Of a DNA stretch of 64,000 bases, positions 52,628 to 62,469 are shown in pieces. A program made the translations under genes and the position numbers. The notes under the pieces are model-generated. The model did not search any database. It had not been told where the DNA came from and saw only the letters and a program-made list of their open reading frames with translations. Within the stretch, counting starts at the first letter, position 1. Every line of letters begins with the position of its first letter. Location: assembly GCF_017377855.1 (NCBI RefSeq), contig NZ_JAFREP010000040.1:25283-89282 (forward strand), written 5' to 3'. The DNA comes from Acanthopleuribacter pedis (GTDB lineage Bacteria; Acidobacteriota; Holophagae; Acanthopleuribacterales; Acanthopleuribacteraceae).

Positions 52628-54679
52628 ATGGTTGCATCCGCTTTCCTTATCCCACTGATGTGGTTACTTTTATTTCAAGAAGAAAAACCGCCGCCTCCAC
52701 CGCCGGTTGACCCCGAACCCCTGCTCGCTCAGGCAAGGCAGACCTACCTGCGCGGCGAGTTCAGCGAAACCATCGACATCCTGAAACCGGCGGTCCGCAT
52801 CAACCACGGCCTGTCGATGCTGCTATCGGCCGACGCTTATTACGCGCTGCAAACCCCGGAATCCTTCAAGAAAGCACGATTCCTCTATGAACGGAGCATC
52901 TACGAAGACGATACCATTCCCTTCGCCGACCACAGCTATTACCGGCTGGCACAAATTTACATCGCCAACGCGGCCGAGGCCGACGACAAGGGACGCGCCT
53001 ACGATGCAACCACCTACCGTGAGGAAGCCGGCTTTTTCCTCACCCAGATGCTCAAAAAGTACCCTGACTCTTACTTCCGTGATCAGGCGCTCAACAGCGT
53101 CTACGAGGTAGCCCGCGACATGCGCCGTTATCGGCAATTCAAAAGCGCGGCCGAATTGATTTGGGCCCGTTCCACCGACCTGGACCTGCTGATCCGGGCG
53201 GAACCGGTGATGTTCATCGAGCAGCGACCCCCGCCTCGCGATGTGGCCGCCCTAACCGACACCTACACGCGCCACGCCGACACCATTCACCTATTCCCCG
53301 AATTGATGTTCGCCTACGCCGACCGCTTCGAGGCGCTCAACGACCTCGCCAAAGCGGGCGAACTCTACTTGGACATCATTAACCTGTGGCCCCAACGAGA
53401 GGACAGCCCCACCTCCCTGCTCCGTTTGGCCGAAATAAACCGCCGCCAGGGTTTCTACGAGGCGGCAGGCTTTTTGTGCCGGTACATCGTCGAAGCCTAC
53501 CCCAACAGCGACGAGGCCGAACTGGCGCTGCTGGCCGGACTCGAAATGATGGATCGGCGGCAAATCCGCGATTTCGTCACGCCGTCCCACCAATGGACCT
53601 ACGCCGAATTGCTCGAAGCCGTGCGCCATTCCGGCCTGGACGACCCCATCCGCGCCCGTTACAGCTACCAGCTGGCGGTCATGGAAGCCATGTTCGGCAA
53701 CCTCGAAAAGGGCCTGCTGATCATGGCCAACCTGGTCGCCGAATACCAGCGCGGCCCGTTCTCCGGCCTGTACCGCAACGCCTACCAAAACCTGTTGTTC
53801 CAAACCATCGACGATTACCACGCGGCCGGGAATTATTGGGGGCTCGACCGCATTTACAACAAACACCGTCCGTTGCTCGCGTTCACCACCGAGGTCCGTT
53901 ATCCCGAAAAAATCGCCGACGCCTACCTGAAACTCAACCTACCCAGTTCAGCCCTTTTGGTTTACGACAACATGTGGAACTTCAAGCAGTCGATCACCGG
54001 GTTCGAGCTCGCCTTTGAGCCGGCGTTAACCGAATACCTCAAGCTCCTCGACATCATGCGCATGGACGAAAAGCTGACGTTGCGCATGGCCGAATACGCC
54101 GATATCTACAGCGAACGCGACCGCTTCTACCCCCAGTACCAATTCGTGGAAATGGAACTGAACGCACGGCGGGTCGACGGTGAAACGCTGCTAGAACCAT
54201 ACACCGAGGAACCCTTTGTGATTGGCAACATCTGGGACGCCCGCCGGCTGCGCCGCCTTGCGCTGGTAGCACAGGAAGAAGAGAAAAAGAACCTGGCCGA
54301 CCGCCTTTACGCCACGGCCAGACGGCGCCCCTCCCTACGCGAAGACCTGCCGATCCTGCTGCGCGAGGCCGAACTCTATTACGCCGACCGCCTGTTTGAG
54401 TTGGCCGACTACAACGGGGCCCGCGACCAATACGAACGCATTTTGGTGGATCAGCAGTACGATGCATCCGACCGCGATTGGGCCTACCTCCAAATCGCAC
54501 GGCTTTTCGAACTCGAGGGGAAACGCAAGCAAAGTCTGCGCATTTACGGCCAAATCGCTTGGTCGCCCGACGCCGATTCCGTGCCATATTCGCTTTTTGC
54601 CAAACGGCGCCTCGACTCGCTGGCCGCGAACAAAACCATCAACCAAATGGAAAAGGAGCTAGAAGGTGGCCAATTCTAA
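52628..54679 (+). CDS. Secreted helical-repeat (TPR-like) protein
   Basis: The 683-residue protein starts with a short signal or anchor (VASAFLIPLMWLLLF) followed by a Pro-rich linker (EEKPPPPPPVDPEP). The rest is a solenoid of paired helices resembling TPR, with repeats such as LAQARQTYLRGEFSETIDILKPA and ARFLYERSIYEDDTI, with YDAGDYNGARDQYERIL-like units near the end. It probably works as a periplasmic scaffold. It overlaps the sensor kinase gene by 14 bp, so it may feed a signal to that kinase. The start at 52628 is chosen for its signal sequence; a longer in-frame reading from 52532 lacks a ribosome site. Confidence 0.72.
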   Translation: MVASAFLIPLMWLLLFQEEKPPPPPPVDPEPLLAQARQTYLRGEFSETIDILKPAVRINHGLSMLLSADAYYALQTPESFKKARFLYERSIYEDDTIPFADHSYYRLAQIYIANAAEADDKGRAYDATTYREEAGFFLTQMLKKYPDSYFRDQALNSVYEVARDMRRYRQFKSAAELIWARSTDLDLLIRAEPVMFIEQRPPPRDVAALTDTYTRHADTIHLFPELMFAYADRFEALNDLAKAGELYLDIINLWPQREDSPTSLLRLAEINRRQGFYEAAGFLCRYIVEAYPNSDEAELALLAGLEMMDRRQIRDFVTPSHQWTYAELLEAVRHSGLDDPIRARYSYQLAVMEAMFGNLEKGLLIMANLVAEYQRGPFSGLYRNAYQNLLFQTIDDYHAAGNYWGLDRIYNKHRPLLAFTTEVRYPEKIADAYLKLNLPSSALLVYDNMWNFKQSITGFELAFEPALTEYLKLLDIMRMDEKLTLRMAEYADIYSERDRFYPQYQFVEMELNARRVDGETLLEPYTEEPFVIGNIWDARRLRRLALVAQEEEKKNLADRLYATARRRPSLREDLPILLREAELYYADRLFELADYNGARDQYERILVDQQYDASDRDWAYLQIARLFELEGKRKQSLRIYGQIAWSPDADSVPYSLFAKRRLDSLAANKTINQMEKELEGGQF

Positions 54680-55898
54680 AAACCCGCCGACCGACGCAAC
54701 CGGCGCCGCCGAAACCAACTTGCTCATCGAAGCCTTCCGCTCCTTTAACGAAGCCTCCACCGTGCTGGAACGCTCCTACCAAGAATTGCAGGCCCACACC
54801 CGTGAACTGGACCTCGAACTCGCGGACGCCAACGAACGGCTGCGTCGCTCGCTGCTAGAACAGGAAGCGACAAGTCTGCACCTGCGCAGCATTCTCAACA
54901 GCTTGCAGGTCGGCATTATGGTGGTCGACCTCGAGGGCGTGCTGGAAGCGATCAACCCTTGCGCGGTGAAGCTCGTGGATTTCGAAGGTTCGGTAGGCGT
55001 GAATTACGCCGAGGCGAACCTGCCTCAAGCCGTGGCCGACTTCATTTACGATTGCTTGGAAGGCACCATGCCGCGCATCGCCAAACGCGAGGTGACCCTG
55101 CCCCAACCCGACGGGCAACGGGACCTGGAGTTGCAATTTAAGCTGGTACGGCCCGAGGGCGGCGGGATTTTGTCGGTGCTGATCCTGATGACCGACAAAA
55201 CCTTGCTCAACCGCCTACAAAGCCAGAGCAAACGCACCGCGCGTCTGGCGGCAATGGGTGAAATGGCGGCCGAGTTAGCCCACGAAATCCGCAATCCGCT
55301 CGGTTCCATTAAATTGTTCTCCGGCTTGCTGGAAGGCGACCTGGAGGAACAACCGGAACAGGCCAAGCTGGCAGGCCAAATCTCCCACGGCGTCAACGTC
55401 CTGGAGAACATTGTCGGCAACATCCTGGCCTTTTCCCGCAACGTCACCCCCAAAAAAGAAGCGCTTGAATTGGCGGCGCTGGTTGAGCAGAGCTTGCCGT
55501 TGTTTGAAATGGAACGGGCCCGAAAAAACATCGAGGTCACCCTGCGTAAGCCGGAACGGCGCCTGATGATTGAAGCCGACCCGCACCTGCTCAAACAAAT
55601 GCTGCTTAACCTTTGCAACAACGCGATTAAGGCGATGGCCCCCGGCGGTCGCCTCGATATTCAAGTCAACACCCACGACGAATTCGCCGAACTCGTGATC
55701 ACCGATACCGGCCACGGTATTCCCGCCGACCAGCTGCCCAAAATTTTCGACCCCTTCTACACCACCTTTCACGGCGGTACCGGCTTGGGTCTTTCCGTGG
55801 TCAACCAGATCGTCGAAAAACACGCGGGCGCCATTGATATCAAATCGGCAGTGGATCGTGGCACCTCGGTGTATGTCTCGTTACCGCGTAGCCTGTAG
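54666..55898 (+). CDS. NtrB-like sensor histidine kinase (PAS-HisKA-HATPase)
   Basis: The 410-residue protein lacks transmembrane helices. It has a coiled coil (~25-65), a PAS domain (~70-180, SLQVGIMVVDLEGVLEAINPCA), the H-box MAAELAHEIRNPLGSIKLFSG, and HATPase N, G1 and G2 boxes in LLNLCNNAIKAMAPGGR, VITDTGHGIP and GGTGLGLSVV. Such cytoplasmic kinases of the NtrB type phosphorylate an NtrC-type regulator, encoded next. The GTG start follows AAGGAG and overlaps the TPR-like gene end. Confidence 0.92.
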   Translation: MANSKNPPTDATGAAETNLLIEAFRSFNEASTVLERSYQELQAHTRELDLELADANERLRRSLLEQEATSLHLRSILNSLQVGIMVVDLEGVLEAINPCAVKLVDFEGSVGVNYAEANLPQAVADFIYDCLEGTMPRIAKREVTLPQPDGQRDLELQFKLVRPEGGGILSVLILMTDKTLLNRLQSQSKRTARLAAMGEMAAELAHEIRNPLGSIKLFSGLLEGDLEEQPEQAKLAGQISHGVNVLENIVGNILAFSRNVTPKKEALELAALVEQSLPLFEMERARKNIEVTLRKPERRLMIEADPHLLKQMLLNLCNNAIKAMAPGGRLDIQVNTHDEFAELVITDTGHGIPADQLPKIFDPFYTTFHGGTGLGLSVVNQIVEKHAGAIDIKSAVDRGTSVYVSLPRSL

Positions 55899-55982
55899 GC
55901 CGCCGACGCAACGCTGGAATCGCTGGTCGGCGCAACGGGGAAACGTTAGACTAAGTGAAACAGAGCATATCCTGGAGGAATC

Positions 55983-57401
55983 ATGAGTTTTCGGCCGGAA
56001 GCCCATCGCATTTTGGTAGTCGATGACGACGACGGCATGCGCCTCGCCATGGCCGAAACACTGAAGCGCAAACGCTACCAGGTCGATACCGCCGAGGACG
56101 GCGCCACCGGACTCAGCATGGTCACCAAACACAGCTACCAAGCGCTAATCACCGATCTGCGCATGCCCGGCATGACCGGTCTCGAACTCCTCGCCGAGGT
56201 AAAAAAAGCCTCGCCCGCCACCGAGGTCCTGCTGGTTACCGCCTACGGCACCATTCCCACCGCGGTGGAAGCCATGAAATACGGTGCCTACGATTTCATC
56301 CAAAAACCCTTTAGCGCCAAAGAATTGGAAAGCATTGTTTACAACGCCCTCGTCAAACAAATGCCGCAAAACGCCTACCGCGCCGACACCGCGGAGGACC
56401 GTTACCACATCGTAACTCGCGCCGAAAAAATGCTGCACTTGCTCGCGCTGGCCAAACGCGCCGCCGCCAGCAACGCCACCATCTTGATTCAGGCCGAAAG
56501 CGGTACCGGTAAAGAACTGCTGGCGCGCTTCATTTGCCAACACTCCGAGCGCGCCAAAAAACCCGTGATCGCCATCAACTGCGCCGCGCTACCCGATAAC
56601 TTGCTGGAAAGCGAACTCTTTGGTTATGAAAAAGGCTCCTTTACCGGCGCGCTCACCGCCAAACCCGGTAAGTTCGAAATGGCGGACGGCGGTACCATTC
56701 TGCTGGACGAAATCGGCGAAATGCCGCTGGGCTTACAAGCAAAACTGTTGCGTGTCTTACAGGAGCACGAGGTCGACCGCATCGGCGGTAAACAGCCCAT
56801 CAACGTGGATGTGCGCGTCATCGCCATGACCAACCGCGACCTCAAAAAACAAATCGCGGAAGGCCGCTTCCGCGAGGATCTCTACTACCGCCTCAACGTG
56901 ATTCCCCTGGAAATCCCCAGCCTGCGCGAGCGCATCGAAGATTTGGAAGAACTGGTCGCCCACTTCACCCGCAAATTCGGCAATCCCAACGCCAAACTGG
57001 CCCCGGCCGCGCGCAACATCCTCAAGCGCTACGATTGGCCCGGCAACGTGCGTGAACTGGAGAACATGATTCAGCGCGCGCTGATCCTAAGCGGCAAGGA
57101 CGAACTGGAAATCAGCGACCTGTTTCAGTTCAGCGAGGCCCCGCAAATCAGCGACGCGCCGCAACCGACACAGGCCGGCGCAAACGCGGCCGATGCAGGC
57201 GACGCACCGGGCTACCAAATGCGCGCGGGCATGTCGGTTGCCGAGGTAGAACGCATGCTGATCGAGCTGACCTTGGACGAAACCGAAAACAACAAAACCC
57301 ATGCCGCCAAGATGTTGGGCATTTCGCTGCGCACCCTGCGCAACAAACTCAACGAATACACCGCCGCCGGCAATCCCGTGAAAACGCCCGCGAAGGATTA
57401 A
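55983..57401 (+). CDS. NtrC-family sigma-54-dependent response regulator
   Basis: The 472-residue regulator has a receiver (residues ~8-122, acidic DDDD at the start and TDLRMPGM phospho-site). An AAA+ domain (~140-375) carries Walker A AESGTGKE, Walker B GGTILLDEIGE, R-finger region and GSFTGA at loop 1. A Fis-like HTH follows (~440-465, HAAKMLGISLRTLRNKL). The sigma-54 contact loop is GSFTGA rather than the usual GAFTGA. It activates sigma-54 promoters. TGGAGG precedes the ATG; it follows the kinase by 84 bp. Confidence 0.95.
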   Translation: MSFRPEAHRILVVDDDDGMRLAMAETLKRKRYQVDTAEDGATGLSMVTKHSYQALITDLRMPGMTGLELLAEVKKASPATEVLLVTAYGTIPTAVEAMKYGAYDFIQKPFSAKELESIVYNALVKQMPQNAYRADTAEDRYHIVTRAEKMLHLLALAKRAAASNATILIQAESGTGKELLARFICQHSERAKKPVIAINCAALPDNLLESELFGYEKGSFTGALTAKPGKFEMADGGTILLDEIGEMPLGLQAKLLRVLQEHEVDRIGGKQPINVDVRVIAMTNRDLKKQIAEGRFREDLYYRLNVIPLEIPSLRERIEDLEELVAHFTRKFGNPNAKLAPAARNILKRYDWPGNVRELENMIQRALILSGKDELEISDLFQFSEAPQISDAPQPTQAGANAADAGDAPGYQMRAGMSVAEVERMLIELTLDETENNKTHAAKMLGISLRTLRNKLNEYTAAGNPVKTPAKD

Positions 57402-57475
57402 CCCGGTTTGAGGCTTTGTGTTAAGGTGGGGATCGTTCTTTCCTGCTTCGAAAACACCTCTGGGAGAGCCTCGCC

Positions 57476-58228
57476 ATGACCACCTTCCGCACGCCCTGGC
57501 TGCGCTGCTTTGCGCCCCATACAAACCCCAAGAAACGCCTGTTTGCCTTTCATCACGGCGGTGGTTCAGCCGTGTTTGTCAAAAACTGGCACACGTTTCT
57601 CGGTGAGGATGTAGAAGTGGTCGGGGTGCAACTGCCAGGCCGCCAGGAACGCATGCGCGAAAAACCCATCACCCAGGTTGAGGCCCTTGTTCAGCCTTTG
57701 GCTCAAGCCCTGCAACCCTACACCGACCTGCCCTTTTATTTGTTCGGCCACAGCCTCGGCGCCATGGTTTCCTTTGAGCTGGCCCGCTACCTCTGCGATT
57801 TCACCAGCGCGCAACCCCAAGCGCTGATCGTTTCCGGTCGCCACGCACCCCAGGTCAAAAGTGTTTTTCCCAAAATCGCCCGTCTCGACGATCAAGCCTT
57901 CCTTGAAGGCGTCAAAAACTACGACGGTTTACCCGCGGAAATCTTGGCCCACAAGGAACTGCTCCAGCTCATTCTGCCCTCGTTACGGGCCGATTTTGCG
58001 CTCTCGGAAACCTATTTCTACCAGCCCGCCCCACCCCTGCCCCACCCCATCGCCGCCATCGGCGGCAACGCGGATCGCAGTGTGCCGGTTGCCAACCTCG
58101 AAGCCTGGCAAAAACAAACGCGCGGCGGTTTTTCGATGCAGTTAATCGACGGCGGGCATTTCTATTTCGAGGAACAGCCCGACGCCTTTTTTACGGCGCT
58201 TAAGCAGGTACTGGACGGCGCGTCATGA
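57476..58228 (+). CDS. Type II thioesterase (alpha/beta hydrolase)
   Basis: The 250-residue protein is a GrsT/SrfD-like thioesterase: FAFHHGGGSAVF, the nucleophile elbow LFGHSLGAM (Ser93), GGNADRSVP with a likely catalytic Asp, and GGHFYFEE with the His. Such enzymes clear misprimed phosphopantetheine arms of nonribosomal peptide or polyketide synthases. No such synthase is in the window, so it is orphan here. GGGAGAG precedes the ATG. The next gene overlaps by 4 bp. Confidence 0.87.
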   Translation: MTTFRTPWLRCFAPHTNPKKRLFAFHHGGGSAVFVKNWHTFLGEDVEVVGVQLPGRQERMREKPITQVEALVQPLAQALQPYTDLPFYLFGHSLGAMVSFELARYLCDFTSAQPQALIVSGRHAPQVKSVFPKIARLDDQAFLEGVKNYDGLPAEILAHKELLQLILPSLRADFALSETYFYQPAPPLPHPIAAIGGNADRSVPVANLEAWQKQTRGGFSMQLIDGGHFYFEEQPDAFFTALKQVLDGAS

Positions 58229-58758
58229 GCGCGGTACGGATCGGCAAAGCCGGCCCGGACCAAGCCGTCGCGCTTCAGGCCTTTGTCGAACGCACCTTCC
58301 GCGATACCTACCGGGAACACAACACCGCGGAAGACATGGAACAGTACGTGGCGGAAAGCTTTGGCCTGGATCGCGTCCGCGCCGAACTCCATGACGCCGA
58401 CATCACCTACCTCATCTTAGAAAAAGACCATGCCGTGGCAGGATACGCCAAACTCAATCGCGGTGAACCCACGGCCGTCACCCTCGCATCACAACCCAAT
58501 CTGGAGTTATGCCGCTTCTATATCGACCAGCCCTTTCACGGCCAAGGCTTGGCGCAGAAGCTGATGGAACATTGTTTTGCAGCTACCCGGGGACAGGGAT
58601 ACCGGGGAATTTGGTTGGGCGTCTGGTCCCAAAACCACCGCGCGCTGCGTTACTACGCCAAAGAAGGATTTGAGAAAGTCGGCTCGCAAATCTTCGTCCT
58701 AGGCCGCGATGAGCAGTTGGATTACATCCTTTATGCGGGCCAGGATCGTTCGATTTAG
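58225..58758 (+). CDS. GNAT family N-acetyltransferase
   Basis: The 177-residue protein has the GNAT core: LCRFYIDQPFHGQGLAQKLMEHCF with the acetyl-CoA P-loop (FHGQGLAQKL) and the WLGVWSQNHRALRYYAKEGFEKVGSQIFVLG C-terminal motif, as in RimI-like acetyltransferases. Substrate unknown. It starts at ATGA overlapping the thioesterase stop, so the two are translated together. Confidence 0.9.
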   Translation: MSAVRIGKAGPDQAVALQAFVERTFRDTYREHNTAEDMEQYVAESFGLDRVRAELHDADITYLILEKDHAVAGYAKLNRGEPTAVTLASQPNLELCRFYIDQPFHGQGLAQKLMEHCFAATRGQGYRGIWLGVWSQNHRALRYYAKEGFEKVGSQIFVLGRDEQLDYILYAGQDRSI

Positions 58759-59378
58759 GGCGAGGATCAGGCGATGGATGTTTGCTTGTCGATCCCGCTT
58801 CCGCTTTAGTGTGAGGCGATGAAGGTTTGGCTACCTGTCGCGGCCACTTCCGCTTTGGAGGCGCCGTTTTTTTCGCAGGATAGGGCGATGAGCGTCTGCC
58901 TGCTTTTCGATTCCTATTCCGCCTTTGATAAGCAGGATGGGCGATGGTGGTTACCTGCTTTCCTCGGCGCTTCCCGCCCTGGATGCGTTTCGAGCGATGC
59001 CCATAGCCTTCCCCTTGAAGCGTTTTCCGCTATGAAGGGTGAGGTGATAGAGCAGAAGGCCTACCGGCCCGTGGTTCTCGCCAAGATTCGTCGTATGGAG
59101 CGAGTTCAAACTGTTGCAAGGAAAAAGATGGTAGCCAAGGGCGAGGCGTTTCGATCTTGGTAGACCCATTCATCCGCGGTCCGACCTGCCATAGCTTGCG
59201 AAGGCAGACGCAACCGGGCAGCGCCGGCAGGCAGGCGTGGCACCGATCCTAATATCCTGCCCATCCAAGGCGCGATCAGCAATGGACCAAAGCCAATGCT
59301 CCATCGCCCATCCTGAGAACCTTCCAACAACAACCCTGGCACATCTGGAACACCCACCATCCACAACATCCTAAACAG
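58759..59378. repeat. Intergenic region with dispersed inverted and direct repeats
   Basis: No gene is supported. CAGGATGGGCGATGG (58933-58947) is an exact 15-bp inverted repeat of 59301-59315. Variations of GGCGATG(A/G) recur between 58764 and 58950, spaced about 50-70 bp. The same AGGATGGGCGAT core occurs at 40834, pointing to a dispersed intergenic family. Confidence 0.5.
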
Positions 59379-59414
59379 AAAAAAGCAGGCCCGGGGTGAA
59401 CCAGACCTGCTTTT
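59379..59414 (-). terminator. Intrinsic terminator after the TonB receptor
   Basis: On the minus strand AAAAGCAGG and CCTGCTTTT form a 9-bp stem around a 16-nt loop, followed by more T's (TTTTTT). It lies 47 bp after the receptor stop. Confidence 0.8.
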
Positions 59415-59460
59415 CAAGGGAAGTCGGCAAGCGCAAGCGCCTACCGACAACTAAGGTGAC

Positions 59461-62400
59461 TTAGAAACGAATACCAAGATCGATGGTCATTTCGCGAGGA
59501 GCTTGGAAGTGCTGGTTGAGGGTACCCTCACCGAAGCTGCCGCCACGCTCGTAGTGAATGCCTTCGACAGGCGTTTCGTTGAAGATGTCAAAAGAAGGTG
59601 CACCAGAGATGGCCGTTACCGTCTGGTTACCGTCGATTTGCGCATCACCGTTGAACATGTTGGTTACTTCGAACTGAACGAACAACTCGTAACGGTTCTG
59701 AATGGTGAAGCTGTAGTTCACAGCGAGGTCGAGAGAGGTGAAGCTGTCGAACTCGAATGCATCAGGATCGGTTACGTGGTAAGTCGCCTCGGTGGGCGGT
59801 TCGGAGTAAGGCAGGGTAGCAGGATCGGGGAAACCGTATTCGGTCTCACGACCACCAATCTGTACGTTGTACTGCATGCCGTAAGGAATACCGGAGAAGT
59901 AGTTAAACAAACCGGTGAAGTTGAAGGTACCAAACGAGGTGTTCAGGTCGTAACCCGCCCACATACGCAGGGTGTGCTCAATGTTCTCAGGCAAGAGGCC
60001 GGTAGGGTTGGCACGGCTGTAGCCGGCGTACTCAGGATAGGTGGTGGTACGTTCCGTAGAGATCGCACCGGAACCGGAGGTTTCACCGTTGATGTTACCT
60101 TCAGCTTGAGAGTAGGTGTAGTTACCACCGAAGGTGATTTCGTTTTCGAACTTGTACTGACCGGAGAGGTTGATACCGAAGTACTCACGCTCGTAGCAGT
60201 CGTCACAGTTAGAAAGAACGGTACGGTCAACACCAAAGGTGTTTTGACCCGTGGTGGTGTCAATGGTACCGATCAGGAAGCTGCCGTACTCACGAATGAT
60301 GACGTCAGACTTTACGAAACCACGGTTGCCCAACTTGTGCTTGTAGCCCAAGCTGATTTCGGTTACGTCCAAGGCATCCAAACCACCGGCTTGAGGAACC
60401 ACGGAAAGTGATTCAAAAGAGGTGTCGGGAGAGAAGTCTTGGAAGAAGAGGTAAGGGTTTTGGATGGCGTTGGCGTCGAGGGCTTCAACAGCGGCACGGC
60501 CACCGGGGAAAGCAGATTCCAACCAAGCGTAAACGTCGGCGATGCTTTCGGTTTGAGGACCGTCGTAGATCCAAGCGAAGATCGCGGGAGAACCGGCGGT
60601 AGAACCGTCTTGAGCAGCGTCGTTCAACTTACCAGTGTAAACGTTGTAGCCCAAGCTGAACTGGTGAACACCGTCACCACGAGGATCGTAGTTCACGGTC
60701 AAACGGGGGCTGAAGTTATCGGTAGCGGAAAGTTCCTGACCATCTTCAGCAGCAGTATCGTTGCGGTCGAAACGCGCGCCGATGTTGAAGTACCAGTTTT
60801 CGTTCAAGGTCCATACGTCGTTCACAAACAACGCTTCGGTGGTGAAGTCGGAACCTTGGGACAGGTTTACGACGGGGAAGTATACGAACCAAGCAGAACC
60901 ACCAACGGTGCCGTCACCTTGGAAGATGGGGATGGGTTCGCCGTTGGCGTCGAAACGGGTCCAACGAGGACGCAACTGCCAACCGGTAGGCGACTGGAAG
61001 TTGTTTTCGTTACGGGTCTCGGTCAAGCTCTGGGCACCGAAGGTGATGTCGTGAGAGCCGAGGTTGGTGGAGTTGTAGAAGTAAGAGAACTTCAAGTTCC
61101 AGTTTTCAGAGTTACGCTCGGCAACACCGCCGCCGCCAAAAGGCGCGTTGGAGTATGCGTTACCTTGGTCACGGTGAATCAAGGTGGTACCGGCGATGAT
61201 GTCGTCGGTGATCAAACCACCACCCAGTTCGCCGGTGCGCTCGGAGTAGTTGGCGTCAACGGTGAAAGCAGGGGTGATAATACCGCGGTAGTTCAATGAA
61301 AGCAGGCTACCGGGGAAAGAAGCAGCGGGATCCAAGGCGCTGGTGCCAATGGATACGAAGGTTTGACGGTTGATGACGTCAACTTCGTCTTCCAAGTAGG
61401 AAGCAACAACCTGGTGACCTTCAGCGATGGTACCGGTCAACTTCAACTGGAGACGTTGGCGCTCGGTAACCTCGGTGTAACCACGCGCGGGAGGCGCGGT
61501 TTGACCGGTGGGCAGACCCAGTGCAGTCGCTTGCGCGTCGCTCAGGGCGGTACCGGCACGCAGTGATTCGGTTTCGTCGGTGTCGAATGAACGACCGGCA
61601 ACGGCGAACCACAAGCGGTCTTTTACGATGGGACCGTTGAAGGTGAAGGTGTATTCTTTGTTGATGGTGTCAACTTTTTCGGTACCGGCTTCGAGTTCCA
61701 GTGGATCGCGCGCGAGCCAATCTTCGTTGGACAGAGAAGCACGGAAGGTACCGTGGAATTCGTTGGAACCGGACTTGGTGATGGAGTTAACCACACCACC
61801 GGCGAAGAAACCGAATTCAGCAGAGGCGTTACCGGTGATAACCTGCGTTTCTTGAATGTCATCTTCAATGAACAGGTTGTCCGCACGGCCGCGGATACCG
61901 TCACCGTTAACGAAAGCGCCGTTCAGCATGAACACGTTTTCCGTTGCAGATGCACCGTTAATGGAGATACCGCCGAATGCACCGGTGGTAACACCAGGTG
62001 CCAAACGCGCTACAGACTGAAGGTCACGAGCACGGGGCAGTTTCTCGACGAAGTCGCCTTCAAAGTTGGTGGCGACTTGGGTGGTATCCAATTCAAAAAC
62101 ACGGTCGGCCACAACAACCAGCACTTCGCTGGTGCCTTCGGGCTCCATCACCATTTTGGGACGGGTGGTCGTACCGATGGATACACGTGTTTCGAGTTTG
62201 ACGGTTTTCATACCGGGCATGGTGGCGGTCACGGTGTAAATACCGGCCGGCAAAAGACGTACGAGGTACTGACCGGTTTCAGCAGAAACAGCGGTACGGG
62301 TACCCTGAAGGGCAGGTGATTCGAGGGTGATTACGACGCCGGGCAGCGGTTCGCCGTTGGCATCCTCGACACTACCGTTAATATTACCAGTCTGTTGCGC

Positions 62401-62469
62401 AAACGCGGGAAAAGCAAAAAGCGCAGCAAACATAACGCCGAATACGACGTTGGAAAGCCTTGTGTTCAT
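59461..62469 (-). CDS. Oar-like TonB-dependent receptor with carboxypeptidase-regulatory domain
   Basis: The 1002-residue outer-membrane protein has a signal peptide (residues 1-24, ending PAFAQ). A carboxypeptidase-regulatory-like domain follows (~27-115, GNINGSVEDANGEPLPGVVITLESP), then a plug with MLNGAFVNGDGIRG and a large beta-barrel ending in Phe (LGIRF). This architecture is typical of Oar-like receptors in Acidobacteriota, Bacteroidetes and myxobacteria; ligands are often oligosaccharides or peptides. Codon choice is more restricted than in neighbours, suggesting strong expression. GGAGG precedes the ATG. A dedicated terminator closes it. Confidence 0.93.
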   Translation of the reverse strand: MNTRLSNVVFGVMFAALFAFPAFAQQTGNINGSVEDANGEPLPGVVITLESPALQGTRTAVSAETGQYLVRLLPAGIYTVTATMPGMKTVKLETRVSIGTTTRPKMVMEPEGTSEVLVVVADRVFELDTTQVATNFEGDFVEKLPRARDLQSVARLAPGVTTGAFGGISINGASATENVFMLNGAFVNGDGIRGRADNLFIEDDIQETQVITGNASAEFGFFAGGVVNSITKSGSNEFHGTFRASLSNEDWLARDPLELEAGTEKVDTINKEYTFTFNGPIVKDRLWFAVAGRSFDTDETESLRAGTALSDAQATALGLPTGQTAPPARGYTEVTERQRLQLKLTGTIAEGHQVVASYLEDEVDVINRQTFVSIGTSALDPAASFPGSLLSLNYRGIITPAFTVDANYSERTGELGGGLITDDIIAGTTLIHRDQGNAYSNAPFGGGGVAERNSENWNLKFSYFYNSTNLGSHDITFGAQSLTETRNENNFQSPTGWQLRPRWTRFDANGEPIPIFQGDGTVGGSAWFVYFPVVNLSQGSDFTTEALFVNDVWTLNENWYFNIGARFDRNDTAAEDGQELSATDNFSPRLTVNYDPRGDGVHQFSLGYNVYTGKLNDAAQDGSTAGSPAIFAWIYDGPQTESIADVYAWLESAFPGGRAAVEALDANAIQNPYLFFQDFSPDTSFESLSVVPQAGGLDALDVTEISLGYKHKLGNRGFVKSDVIIREYGSFLIGTIDTTTGQNTFGVDRTVLSNCDDCYEREYFGINLSGQYKFENEITFGGNYTYSQAEGNINGETSGSGAISTERTTTYPEYAGYSRANPTGLLPENIEHTLRMWAGYDLNTSFGTFNFTGLFNYFSGIPYGMQYNVQIGGRETEYGFPDPATLPYSEPPTEATYHVTDPDAFEFDSFTSLDLAVNYSFTIQNRYELFVQFEVTNMFNGDAQIDGNQTVTAISGAPSFDIFNETPVEGIHYERGGSFGEGTLNQHFQAPREMTIDLGIRF

